A stretch of DNA of 64,000 bases, from assembly GCA_947494995.1 (NCBI GenBank), contig CANLWY010000001.1:248001-312000 (forward strand), written 5' to 3'. Both the position numbers and the translations under genes were made by a program. Below are positions 1 to 8,549 of this stretch, piece after piece. The notes below the pieces were generated by a model, which saw nothing but the letters and a program-made list of their open reading frames with translations, did no database searches and was not told where the DNA came from. Each line of letters opens with the position of its first letter. The first letter of the stretch is position 1. Source of the DNA: an uncultured Campylobacterales bacterium (lineage in GTDB: Bacteria > Campylobacterota > Campylobacteria > Campylobacterales > Arcobacteraceae).

Positions 1-485
1 GCAACTGCTTTTGCTTTACCCATACCAGAAGTATTAGAGTTTCTAGTCATAGATGCAATTTTTACTCTTACACCTTTTTTAAGACCTTCCTCTCCTAAAT
101 ATGCTCCCCATTCCCATGCTGAAATAGAAACATTTACAGGTGCTTCTTTATGGTAAAGTCCCATAACACCATATCCTAAATAAACAAGAGGTCTAATATA
201 AGCACCTTCAGTTAATTCATTTTTTTGTAATAATTCAATTTGAGCTTTATTTAATTCATCTTCAGTAAAAGGAACATCAATTAATGTCATCTTAGCTGAG
301 TTAATAAGTCTTTTTGTATGCTCTTTTAATTTGAAGATTGCACATCTACCATCATGAGTTTTATATGCTTTAGTACCTTCAATTGCACCATTACCGTAGT
401 GTAATGTGTGGCTTAATACATGAACTTTAGCGTCATGCCAGTCAACAAATTTTCCATCCATCCAGATGTATTTTGCTTCAGTCAT
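1..485 (-). CDS. ilvE: Branched-chain amino acid aminotransferase, N-terminal part (cut by window edge)
   Basis: This is the first 161 codons of a fold-type IV PLP aminotransferase, which makes valine, leucine and isoleucine from their 2-oxo acids with glutamate as amino donor. I translated it from the minus strand: it starts MTEAKYIWMDGKFVDW and carries the typical HTLHYGNGAIEG stretch of IlvE. The ATG at 485-483 has an upstream AGGA. The reading frame runs open to base 1, so the catalytic lysine and the C-terminus lie outside the window. Assignment to IlvE rather than D-amino acid transaminase rests on the N-terminal sequence. Confidence 0.9.
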   Translation of the reverse strand, partial: MTEAKYIWMDGKFVDWHDAKVHVLSHTLHYGNGAIEGTKAYKTHDGRCAIFKLKEHTKRLINSAKMTLIDVPFTEDELNKAQIELLQKNELTEGAYIRPLVYLGYGVMGLYHKEAPVNVSISAWEWGAYLGEEGLKKGVRVKIASMTRNSNTSGMGKAKAV

Positions 486-637
486 CTAAAATATCCTAAG
501 TTAAAAATTTTAGCTAATAGTGTATCCAAGCTTTTATTAAATATAAGTGAGAAGAAAAAATTAGCCAATAAGGGATAAGCTTCTTTTATGATTGCTTGAA
601 TAAACTTACAAATATTTTTATAGGAGTACTATTTATC

Positions 638-1237
638 ATGAGTCAACAAGAGTTTTGGAATAGTAAGTTTTCAAGAGAAGGTTTTTTATATGGTTTAAAA
701 CCAAATAGTTTTATTGCATCAAAAATCAAAGAGTTTCCACGAAGTTCAAAAGTACTTTGTCTTGGAGAAGGTGAGGGACGAAATGCAATATTTTTGGCAC
801 GTAAAGGTTTTGAGGTTACTGCTATCGATGCTTCTGATATAGGACTTAAAAAATTAGAACAAAGAGCAAAAGAAGAAAATCTTGATATTAAAACAATTTG
901 TATGGATTTAAATGATTGGGAAGCAAATGAAAAATATGATGTAATTGTTGCTTCTTATTTGCATTTGTATAAAAATGAAAGGGCAGTACTTTTTGAAAAT
1001 ATTGACGACTCTTTGGGATTTGATGGTGTTTTTGTAGGTGAATTTTTCTCTGTAAAACAGTTATCATATGAGAGTGGTGGACCAAAAGATGCTGATTTAC
1101 TTTATACAGTTGAGGATTTTAAATCACACTATGCATTTAGTGATGCAGAAGTAAAAGAACAAGTTACAATTTTAGATGAAGGAAAAGGACATCAAGGTGA
1201 GGCTTGTGTAATTAGAGTTCTATCTAAAAAAAATTAA
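638..1237 (+). CDS. SAM-dependent class I methyltransferase, TehB/UbiE-like
   Basis: A 199-residue soluble methyltransferase. Motif I is LGEGEGRN at residues 42-49, followed by the acidic end of beta-2 (VTAIDAS), as in small TehB-like and methyltransf_25 proteins. An open frame begins at a TTG at 596, but the ATG at 638 is preferred: TAGGAG sits 11 bases upstream and the protein then starts MSQQEFWNSKFS, a normal family N-terminus. The substrate cannot be told from sequence; members act on thiols, metalloids or small metabolites. It stands alone between divergent ilvE and metH. Confidence 0.8.
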   Translation: MSQQEFWNSKFSREGFLYGLKPNSFIASKIKEFPRSSKVLCLGEGEGRNAIFLARKGFEVTAIDASDIGLKKLEQRAKEENLDIKTICMDLNDWEANEKYDVIVASYLHLYKNERAVLFENIDDSLGFDGVFVGEFFSVKQLSYESGGPKDADLLYTVEDFKSHYAFSDAEVKEQVTILDEGKGHQGEACVIRVLSKKN

Positions 1238-1253
1238 TTAGTGATTATAAAAC

Positions 1254-1283
1254 GAAGTAGGTAGGGCTTTGCTCTACTTCTTT
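1254..1283 (+). terminator. Likely terminator after the methyltransferase gene
   Basis: The 7-bp stem GAAGTAG (1254-1260) pairs with CTACTTC (1274-1280), followed by a short T-rich stretch. It is weak because the loop is 13 bases. Confidence 0.45.
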
Positions 1284-1334
1284 ACAACTAAGTTGCATAA
1301 AATTTCTAAATCTTTTACTTAACAACTTTTTAAC

Positions 1335-1340
1335 TATAAT
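1335..1340 (+). promoter_or_regulatory. Putative -10 of metH
   Basis: TATAAT lies 55 bases before the metH ATG in a T/A-rich stretch, with no visible -35, as is usual in Campylobacterota. I found no cobalamin-riboswitch-like structure in this short leader. Confidence 0.4.
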
Positions 1341-1395
1341 TTAAATATACTATCTAACTTAAATAAAGCTTACTAAATTTATAAAGATTAAAAGA

Positions 1396-4300
1396 ATGAC
1401 AGAAAAAATTAAAGAATTAATCAAAGACAGAGTTATAATAATTGATGGAGCTATGGGAACACAGCTTCAAATTGCAGATATAAAACCAGAATATTGGATA
1501 TATGAAGGTGAAGATTTAGAAGGGTGTAATGAGCTTTTAAATTTAACAGCACCTCATATTTTAGAGCAGATACATGATAATTATGCAAAAGCAGGTGCTG
1601 ATTTAATCACTACAAATACTTTTGGTTCTATGTCATGGGTTTTAGATGAGTATGATATTCCTCAAACTTCATATGAACTTTCAAGACTTGGAGCTGCAAT
1701 AGCCAAAAAATCATGTGAAAAATATGGGACAGTTGAAAGCCCTAAATATGTTTTAGGTTCTATTGGACCAGGAACTAAACTACCATCTCTATCTCATATT
1801 GGATATGATGCAATGTTTGAAGGTTATAAAACAATGGCTCAAGGTTTAGTTGATGGGGGAACAGATATTTTCTTACTTGAAACTTGTCAGGATCCACTTC
1901 AAATAAAAGCTGCTCTTCACGCACTAAATGAAGTGGCACCTCATATTCCAATTATGGTTTCTGTAACAATTGAGTTAAGTGGTACTATGCTTATAGGAAC
2001 TGATGCAACAACAATTGCTGCTATTATGGAGCCATTTAATATTATGTCTTTAGGTTTTAACTGTGGAACAGGACCTAAGCAAGTACATAAGCATGTAAAA
2101 ACTTTAAGTGAGGTTTGTAAGTTTCCAATTTCAGTTCATGCAAATGCAGGACTTCCTCAAAATAAAGGCGGACAAACTTATTATCCAATGGGACCAGATG
2201 AATTTTCAAAACTTCAAAAAGAGTTTTTAGATTTTAATGGAGTTTCATTTTTAGGTGGATGTTGTGGAACAACACCTGGACATATTGAAGTTTTAGCAAA
2301 AGAAGTAGCTAATATAGCACCAAAAGATCCAAAAGGGCATATTCAGACTTCATTGGCTTCTTTATTTAATACTATACCTCTTAAACAAGAAGTAGGGCCT
2401 TTACTTATTGGAGAGAGATCTAATGCTACAGGTTCAAAAGCTTTTAGGGAACTTCTTAAAGATAATGATTATGAAGGAACTCTTTCGGTTGGACAACAAC
2501 AAGTAAGAGCAGGAGCTCATGTAATTGATGTTTCAGTTGGATTTGCTGGACGGGATGAAAGAGAAGATATGGATAAGGTTGTATCTTTATACTCTCAAAA
2601 AGTTGGGCTTCCTCTTATGCCAGATTCAACTCAAATTCCAGCACTTGAAGCTGCATTAAAACAAATTGGTGGAAAAGCAATTGTAAACTCTGTAAACCTA
2701 GAAGATGGAGAAGATAAGTTTGATGAGATTTGTGTTCTAGCTAAAAAGTTTGGAGCCTCACTTGTATGTCTTGTTATTGATGAAGTAGGTATGGCAAAAA
2801 CTTGTGATCGAAAACTTGAAGTAGCTGAACGAATTTATGACTTATGCGTAAATAGACATGGGATTAACCCAGAAGATTTAGTATTTGACATGCTTACATT
2901 TACTATTGGTTCAGGGGACGATGAGTATAGAACAGCTGGTATTGAAACTCTTGAAGCAATTAGAGAATTCCAAATAAGACACCCTGAGGTGGGAACTACT
3001 TTAGGTTTATCTAATATCTCTTTTGGACTTGATATTAAAGCAAGAGTTTATTTAAATTCAATCTATTTAGACCATTGTGTACAAGCTGGTCTTACATCGG
3101 CAATTGTAAATGTAAAACACATTTTACCATTAAATAAAATTTCAGATGAAGATAGAAAAGCTTGTGATGATTTAATATTTAATAATCAAGAAAATGGTGA
3201 TCCTCTTTTTGCTTTTATTGAACATTTTTCAAATGTAGATGCCCAAGAAGATACAAGTGATGAAGAGTTTCAAAAACTTGAACCAATTGAAAAAGTTAAA
3301 AAACTTCTTTTAGATGGTGATAAAGAGAGAATGTTACCACTTGTTGAAGAGTTAAGACATGAAGTAAAACCAGAAACTATTGTAAATGAATGGTTGATTG
3401 ATGGTATGAAAGTTATTGGAGAATTATTTGGTTCGGGTCAAATGCAATTACCATTTGTACTTCAAAGTGCAGAGACAATGAAAGCAACAGTTGATGCACT
3501 AAACCCATATCTACCAAAAGAAGAAAAGGCCTCAGAAACTGTTTTAGTAATTGGAACTGTTAAAGGTGATGTTCATGATGTTGGTAAGAATCTAGTTGAT
3601 ATTATTCTTTCAAATAACGGATTTAAGGTAATCAATATTGGTATTAAAGCCGATTTAAATGACTTTATTATTGCAGTAAAAGAGCATAAAGCAGATGCAA
3701 TTGGTATGAGTGGATTACTTGTAAAATCAACTGCTGTTATGAAAGACAATCTTGAAGAACTTCAAAATCAAGGAATAGATATTCCTGTACTTTTAGGTGG
3801 AGCAGCACTTACTAAAGGTTTTGTAAATGATTATTGTAGACCAATTTATGATGGTCCGATTTTTTATTGTAGAGATGCTTTTGATGGTGTTGTTTCAATG
3901 CAAAGAATTGAAGAAGGTGATGCCCAGAATACAGCACTTGCAGCAGATTTGGTGGAGGGTGATGATGGTGAGATAAAAAAAGAAAAAGAAGAAATAATCA
4001 TTAAAGAAGAAGATGTCGAACTTCCAGAAAAAGGGACATTTACTTTTCCTCCACTTTGGGGAAAAGTTGTTAAAACAGGTAGTCAAATAGATAGTGAATT
4101 AGTTTTTAAATGGATTAATCATAGAGTTTTATTTAGACAAAGATGGGGGTATAAAAGAGCAAAACAATCAAGTGAAGATTTCTTAAAGCATGAAGAAGAA
4201 GTTGTAAAACCCTTGTATGAAAAGTTGAAAGAAGAGTTTATTGAAAAAGAGTTATTTAATCCAATTTCAATATTAGCTTATTATCCTTGTATTTCAAAAG

Positions 4301-4869
4301 AGGACAAACTTTATATTTTTTCTCCTGAGTATGCCTTCCATTCTGAAGAAGAGGCGAAAAACGTTCCACCTTTAGATAAAGCTATTAAAGTAATGCAATT
4401 TCCTAGACAAAAGAAAAAGCCACATAGATGTATAGCTGATTTTTTTGCAAATGATAGATTAGATGTTATTGCGTTTACTTTAGCAAGTGCAGGATTGGAA
4501 ATTACTCCTTATGAATCAGATTTATACAAACAAAGTAAGTTTACAGAGTATTATCAGGTTCACGGTCTTGGCGTTGAATTAGCAGAGGCTTTAGCAGAAG
4601 TACTTCATAAGCAAGTAAGACTTGATTTAGATATTGTTCCAAAAGAGGGACATACTTTAAATGATGTTCAAATGAAACAATATATAGGATGTAGATACTC
4701 TCCAGGATATGCAGCTTGTCCTGATTTATCACAAAATAGAGATATCTTTGATTTATTAAACCCTGAAGAATTAGGAATAGAACTTTCAGAAACATTCCAA
4801 ATTCATCCCGAACAATCAACTGTGGCAATAGTAGTGCCACATCATAAAGCAAACTACTACAACGTATAA
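1396..4869 (+). CDS. metH: Cobalamin-dependent methionine synthase
   Basis: Transfers the methyl group of 5-methyltetrahydrofolate to homocysteine through cobalamin. All four modules are present in 1157 residues. The homocysteine domain (about 1-320) has zinc ligands C223, C289 and C290 (GGCCGT). The pterin-binding domain is about 335-600. The B12 cap and B12 domain (about 650-870) carry GDVHDVGKN, with H727 as the lower axial ligand. The C-terminal reactivation domain (about 900-1157) has an RYSPGYAACPD AdoMet-binding motif. It is slightly shorter than the E. coli enzyme. Its stop codon is one base before the next gene, so the EamA gene is probably co-transcribed. Confidence 0.97.
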   Translation: MTEKIKELIKDRVIIIDGAMGTQLQIADIKPEYWIYEGEDLEGCNELLNLTAPHILEQIHDNYAKAGADLITTNTFGSMSWVLDEYDIPQTSYELSRLGAAIAKKSCEKYGTVESPKYVLGSIGPGTKLPSLSHIGYDAMFEGYKTMAQGLVDGGTDIFLLETCQDPLQIKAALHALNEVAPHIPIMVSVTIELSGTMLIGTDATTIAAIMEPFNIMSLGFNCGTGPKQVHKHVKTLSEVCKFPISVHANAGLPQNKGGQTYYPMGPDEFSKLQKEFLDFNGVSFLGGCCGTTPGHIEVLAKEVANIAPKDPKGHIQTSLASLFNTIPLKQEVGPLLIGERSNATGSKAFRELLKDNDYEGTLSVGQQQVRAGAHVIDVSVGFAGRDEREDMDKVVSLYSQKVGLPLMPDSTQIPALEAALKQIGGKAIVNSVNLEDGEDKFDEICVLAKKFGASLVCLVIDEVGMAKTCDRKLEVAERIYDLCVNRHGINPEDLVFDMLTFTIGSGDDEYRTAGIETLEAIREFQIRHPEVGTTLGLSNISFGLDIKARVYLNSIYLDHCVQAGLTSAIVNVKHILPLNKISDEDRKACDDLIFNNQENGDPLFAFIEHFSNVDAQEDTSDEEFQKLEPIEKVKKLLLDGDKERMLPLVEELRHEVKPETIVNEWLIDGMKVIGELFGSGQMQLPFVLQSAETMKATVDALNPYLPKEEKASETVLVIGTVKGDVHDVGKNLVDIILSNNGFKVINIGIKADLNDFIIAVKEHKADAIGMSGLLVKSTAVMKDNLEELQNQGIDIPVLLGGAALTKGFVNDYCRPIYDGPIFYCRDAFDGVVSMQRIEEGDAQNTALAADLVEGDDGEIKKEKEEIIIKEEDVELPEKGTFTFPPLWGKVVKTGSQIDSELVFKWINHRVLFRQRWGYKRAKQSSEDFLKHEEEVVKPLYEKLKEEFIEKELFNPISILAYYPCISKEDKLYIFSPEYAFHSEEEAKNVPPLDKAIKVMQFPRQKKKPHRCIADFFANDRLDVIAFTLASAGLEITPYESDLYKQSKFTEYYQVHGLGVELAEALAEVLHKQVRLDLDIVPKEGHTLNDVQMKQYIGCRYSPGYAACPDLSQNRDIFDLLNPEELGIELSETFQIHPEQSTVAIVVPHHKANYYNV

Positions 4870-4870
4870 A

Positions 4871-5731
4871 ATGACAAACACTTCAAAAGGCTTATTAATA
4901 ACCTCTTTAGGGGTTTTAATAATGAGCCTTGAATCACTATTTATAAAACTTACTTCTATATCTGCAATGACATTCTCTTTTTATATTGGAATTTTTATGT
5001 TCCTTTCCACAGCTGGAACGCTTTTTTTTAAGCAGAGTATTAAAAAAAAAGATATATATTCAAAGACTTTTAAGTATGTAGTTTTATGTGCATTTTTTAT
5101 GGCTTTATCAAATATACTTTTTATATCTGCAATTAAAAATACTCAAGTTGCAAATGTTGTAATTATATTAAGTACTTCAGCACTATTTTCTTCCTTTTTT
5201 GCTTATTTACTATATAGAAAAAAACCTAGTAAAAATATCTTTATTTCATCTTTTTTTATATTTATAGGCTTGATTATAATCTTTAAGGAAGAGTTGTCTT
5301 TAGGTAATTTTGAAGGGAATTTGTATGCTCTTTTATGTACCATTATCTTTTCTATATCTTTTGTTGTACTATCAAGACATAAAGATGCAAATAGGGTTCT
5401 TTTAATAGCAATTAGTGGTTTAATGCTTAGTTTTATTGCTTATTTATTAGCAGATGATTTATTAATCGATTTAAAAACTCTTTTTATTGTAATGACAATG
5501 GGATTCGTAATTACTCCAATATCTAGAGTTTTGGTAAGTAGTGGTACGAAATATATTAATGCTAGTGAAGTAAGTCTTCTTATGATTATAGAAACTATAA
5601 TGGCTCCTGTATGGGTTTGGATGTTTTTAAATGAAATACCTAGCTCTTACACTTTTATTGGAGGTAGTTTGATTGTTACTACACTTATTTTAAATTCAAT
5701 CTACAGTATGAAAAAAGCTAGAAGAGTATAA
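4871..5731 (+). CDS. EamA/DMT-family drug or metabolite exporter
   Basis: A 286-residue inner-membrane protein with about ten hydrophobic segments in two homologous halves, as in the EamA (DUF6) drug/metabolite transporter superfamily. The ATG starts one base after the metH stop, implying translational coupling. The substrate is unknown. The link to metH is positional only. Confidence 0.8.
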   Translation: MTNTSKGLLITSLGVLIMSLESLFIKLTSISAMTFSFYIGIFMFLSTAGTLFFKQSIKKKDIYSKTFKYVVLCAFFMALSNILFISAIKNTQVANVVIILSTSALFSSFFAYLLYRKKPSKNIFISSFFIFIGLIIIFKEELSLGNFEGNLYALLCTIIFSISFVVLSRHKDANRVLLIAISGLMLSFIAYLLADDLLIDLKTLFIVMTMGFVITPISRVLVSSGTKYINASEVSLLMIIETIMAPVWVWMFLNEIPSSYTFIGGSLIVTTLILNSIYSMKKARRV

Positions 5732-5758
5732 AAGTCACCTTTTTTTAATAAGGAGAGT

Positions 5759-5797
5759 ATGAAAGATGACTTCTATATGGTCGTTTCAAGAAAGTAA
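5759..5797 (+). other. Possible 12-residue micro-ORF (leader or gene remnant)
   Basis: A strong ribosome-binding site (AAGGAG, 5749-5754) precedes an ATG encoding MKDDFYMVVSRK and a stop. I do not recognise it. It may be the decayed 5' end of a lost gene or a true short peptide; nothing beyond the ribosome-binding site supports translation. Confidence 0.25.
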
Positions 5798-5906
5798 ATT
5801 GTCTTAAAAGGTAAATGGAGTATAGGTAAAAAAAGTAGAAAAAAAATAGATAAATAGATAAATTAAAATAAATTTATAAAATTTTGAGTGTAATAAATAA
5901 TTATAT

Positions 5907-5969
5907 ACTAAAGCTGTCAGCAAAACTTAGGAGAACAAATGAAAATAAAGTTATTATGACAGCTTTAGT
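5907..5969 (+). other. 13-bp perfect inverted repeat enclosing a ribosome-binding site and micro-ORF
   Basis: ACTAAAGCTGTCA (5907-5919) is exactly complementary to TGACAGCTTTAGT (5957-5969). The loop holds AGGAG (5929-5933) and an ATG at 5939 that encodes only MKIKLL before a TGA lying in the right arm. A 14-base perfect palindrome, TAGTTTATAAACTA, follows at 5966-5979. The function is unknown. Confidence 0.4.
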
Positions 5970-5973
5970 TTAT

Positions 5974-6006
5974 AAACTAAGTCCCTCAAAGAGGGATTAT
6001 TAGTTT
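5974..6006 (-). terminator. Terminator of the porin gene
   Basis: TCCCTC (5982-5987) and GAGGGA (5991-5996) form a tight stem with loop AAA. The stem is extended by AACTAA and TTAGTT on either side, directly after the porin stop codon on the minus strand. Confidence 0.7.
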
Positions 6007-7158
6007 TTAGAAAGAATAAGTTAACGTAAAGTTAAGTTGCTTATAGTCTTCATGCCAATCATTTTCACCATTAACATCTGTATAACCTAAGTTAGCTTTT
6101 AAATCTTTAGTAACAGGATATCCTAACCATAAAGTAGTCTCATTTACTGTATACTCTTCTGCTGCTTCAAAGTTCATTCTTCCATATAATAAAGTTGCAC
6201 TTAAATCACCAAATGATTTTGAAACACCTACATAGATAGTATCTGCACCTTTTCTATAGATATGATCACCTTCTTCCATTGGGTCAATTGTTTCACCAGT
6301 ACTTGTCCATCCTGGGAAATCTGCATCATCATCAACTTTAATATATCCAAGATATGGAGAGAATCCAGCAATTGAAGTACTAGCAGTTAAATGTACTAGA
6401 CTAGAATCATTATCAGAAGTCTTGTCATCTTTGCTTACTGCATAGTGTCCACCAAGAGAAACTGAACCTAATTTAGCATTGATTTTAGCACCATAGATAT
6501 CATTTACATCATCCTCTATTCTATCATATACTGCAAGAGAAAGTGCATCATTGAATTTATGAGATAATGCAACTTGAAAAGCTCCATCGCCATTAGCTAA
6601 TTTTTTTAATGGTCTATGATCTCTTGAGTAAACTCTACCATGTTTTTGTACCCAAATAGCTTCTAAAGATGTATTTCCAAATCCAGCATTGATTTTTAAG
6701 GCATCGTTAGTTTTGTTTACCCAGTGAGATGAGATAAATTGTCTACCAGCTTTTACTGAGAAGTTATCATTTGGTTCATATGTTAAGAAGAATTCTTCTA
6801 AATCAACAGACTCATTACTTCCATCGTCGTAAAATCTTTCTCTTGAATCACCAGTACCATGAGAAGTTGTTGATTGATCATCATCTTCAAAAAGTGTTAG
6901 ATATGCTCTTACTTTAGCAGTTAAACTTAAATCATTCCATACACCACTTTCATATTTTAATGCAAATGAACCAACACCATACTCAGTATTTTGATAATAA
7001 GTACTTTCAGGATTATCAAAATCTCTTTTTTCATAAGTAGCTGTAAATTCACCACTTACTTTACCATCTGTTAAAGCCTCTTGTAAACTTTGTGCATTTA
7101 CATTACTATATAGTGACAGTGCCGCAACAACCGCTAAGCTAATATTGAACTTTTTCAT
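6007..7158 (-). CDS. Outer-membrane porin (Opr/major OMP type)
   Basis: A 383-residue exported beta-barrel protein. Residues 1-22 form a signal peptide ending in NVNA-Q. The rest alternates short amphipathic strands with acidic loops and ends LNFTLTYSF, with the C-terminal aromatic residue recognised by the BAM machinery. This resembles the Opr-like and MOMP porins of Campylobacterota. The ribosome-binding site is AAGGAG before the ATG. Its promoter is nearly the same as that of torA, suggesting expression under the same conditions and perhaps passage of small neutral or zwitterionic substrates; that part is inference. Confidence 0.8.
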   Translation of the reverse strand: MKKFNISLAVVAALSLYSNVNAQSLQEALTDGKVSGEFTATYEKRDFDNPESTYYQNTEYGVGSFALKYESGVWNDLSLTAKVRAYLTLFEDDDQSTTSHGTGDSRERFYDDGSNESVDLEEFFLTYEPNDNFSVKAGRQFISSHWVNKTNDALKINAGFGNTSLEAIWVQKHGRVYSRDHRPLKKLANGDGAFQVALSHKFNDALSLAVYDRIEDDVNDIYGAKINAKLGSVSLGGHYAVSKDDKTSDNDSSLVHLTASTSIAGFSPYLGYIKVDDDADFPGWTSTGETIDPMEEGDHIYRKGADTIYVGVSKSFGDLSATLLYGRMNFEAAEEYTVNETTLWLGYPVTKDLKANLGYTDVNGENDWHEDYKQLNFTLTYSF

Positions 7159-7208
7159 GTTCTTATCTCCTTGATTTTTAAATTAGATAAAATTCTAATT
7201 TTGTGATT

Positions 7209-7246
7209 TTGAAATGGTAGTTTAAAAAAATCGCAAAAAAATCGAT
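7209..7246 (-). promoter_or_regulatory. Porin promoter with 11-base-phased CGA repeats, shared with torA
   Basis: On the minus strand, CGA followed by seven T occurs twice, with the CGA cores at 7244-7242 and 7233-7231, exactly 11 bases apart. An 11-base gap leads to TACCAT (7219-7214) as -10, then TTCA. Aligned with the torA upstream region, 32 of 39 positions agree. This looks like a tandem activator site abutting a core promoter. Confidence 0.6.
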
Positions 7247-7361
7247 TAAGTTAAAAGTTTAAGAAAAATATAAAAGTAATCTATTCAATGACTAATTGAA
7301 ATTTGTAGAAATTGTAATGTTATTTGTAAAAATTGGTATTCAAAAAAGTTTTAGAAGTTCA

Positions 7362-7367
7362 TATAAT
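7362..7367 (+). promoter_or_regulatory. Putative -10 of the yqhD-like gene
   Basis: TATAAT lies 34 bases before the ATG at 7402. Confidence 0.4.
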
Positions 7368-7401
7368 TCTGGCACAAAAAAATTAAAAGGAATTAAAAAA
7401 T

Positions 7402-8541
7402 ATGGAATTTTCATATCACAACCCAACAGCAATTGAATTTGGAGAAGGTAAAATATCTGCTATCTCTAATTTGATTAAAAAAGATCAAAAAGTATTATTT
7501 GTATATGGTTTTGGTTCAATTAAAAAAAATGGTGCATATGACCAAGTTGTTAAAGCTTTAGAAAATCATACATTCTTTGAGTTTTCAGGAGTAGAAGCTA
7601 ATCCAACTGTTGAAACTATGAATAAAGCATTAGAAATTGTAAAAAAAGAGAACATTAACTTCATTTTAGCAGTTGGTGGTGGTTCAGTTATTGATGGATG
7701 TAAATATCTAGCAGCAGCTGCAAAATATGATGGTGATGCTTGGGATTTTTTAGATGGAACTGCTGAGGTTCAAGATGCATTACCATTAGGAGCAGTTTTA
7801 ACATTAGCTGCAACAGGAAGTGAATCTAATAACTTAACAGTTGTATCAAGAAAATCAACAAATGAAAAAAGATTATACTTCTCAAATCATTCATATCCAC
7901 AATTTGCAATTTTAGATGCAAGTTTTATGAGTACATTAAGTGATCAGCAACTTTCAAATGGTTTAGTAGATGCTTTTGTTCATGTTTCTGAACAATATTT
8001 AACAAAACCAAATACTACTTTAGTAAATGATGGTTATGCTGAGACATTATATAGAGGTCTAGTTAAACTAGCTAAAAGATGGGAAGATAGAAGAACTTAT
8101 CTTTGGCAAGAAAATTTAATGCATATTTGTAATCAAGCATTAAACTTCCAAATAGGAGCAGGTGTTGTTCAAGACTGGTCAACTCATTTAATTGGTCATG
8201 AGTTAACAGCATTTTATGGTTTAGATCATGGTAGATCATTAACAGTTGTATTACCTCATTTATTAAGAGAAATGATTGATGAAAAAGGTGAAAAAATAGC
8301 TCAAATGGGGGAAAATGTATTTGGAATCAAAGATGATAATGAAGCAATAATTCAAAAAATTGAAGAGACATTCCATAGTGTTGGAGTTGCTACAAAACTA
8401 TCTGATTATGAAATTGATGATAAAGTTATTGAAAATGTACAAAATGCATTTAGGTCACATGGTTACTTAGAAATTGGAGAAAATGGAACAGTTACTTTAG
8501 AAAAAGTAGCTAATATTTTAACTAGATCTATCTCTTCATAG
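7402..8541 (+). CDS. yqhD: Iron-containing alcohol dehydrogenase / aldehyde reductase, YqhD-like
   Basis: An NADPH-dependent reductase of short aldehydes, acting in the cytoplasm. It has 379 residues, near the 387 of E. coli YqhD, and similar sequence throughout. The nucleotide loop is GGGSVIDG (92-99). Metal ligands fall at D190 and H194 (VDAFVH), H266 (GHELTA) and H276 (GLDHG). A convergent AraC-family gene follows, matching the E. coli pairing of yqhD with its activator yqhC. The likely role is detoxifying reactive aldehydes under control of that regulator. Confidence 0.88.
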   Translation: MEFSYHNPTAIEFGEGKISAISNLIKKDQKVLFVYGFGSIKKNGAYDQVVKALENHTFFEFSGVEANPTVETMNKALEIVKKENINFILAVGGGSVIDGCKYLAAAAKYDGDAWDFLDGTAEVQDALPLGAVLTLAATGSESNNLTVVSRKSTNEKRLYFSNHSYPQFAILDASFMSTLSDQQLSNGLVDAFVHVSEQYLTKPNTTLVNDGYAETLYRGLVKLAKRWEDRRTYLWQENLMHICNQALNFQIGAGVVQDWSTHLIGHELTAFYGLDHGRSLTVVLPHLLREMIDEKGEKIAQMGENVFGIKDDNEAIIQKIEETFHSVGVATKLSDYEIDDKVIENVQNAFRSHGYLEIGENGTVTLEKVANILTRSISS

Positions 8542-8549
8542 AACATTCA

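Noticed and set aside
1281-1395. Possible cobalamin riboswitch before metH
   Set aside because: The leader is short, AT-rich and lacks a B12-box-like or stem-rich structure.
4541-4852. 103-codon open frame antisense to the end of metH
   Set aside because: It lies wholly within the conserved AdoMet-binding domain of metH and has no supporting signals.
7370-7390. TGGCAC before the yqhD-like gene as a sigma-54 site
   Set aside because: The -12 half (TTGC) is missing at the right spacing, and a TATAAT fits better.
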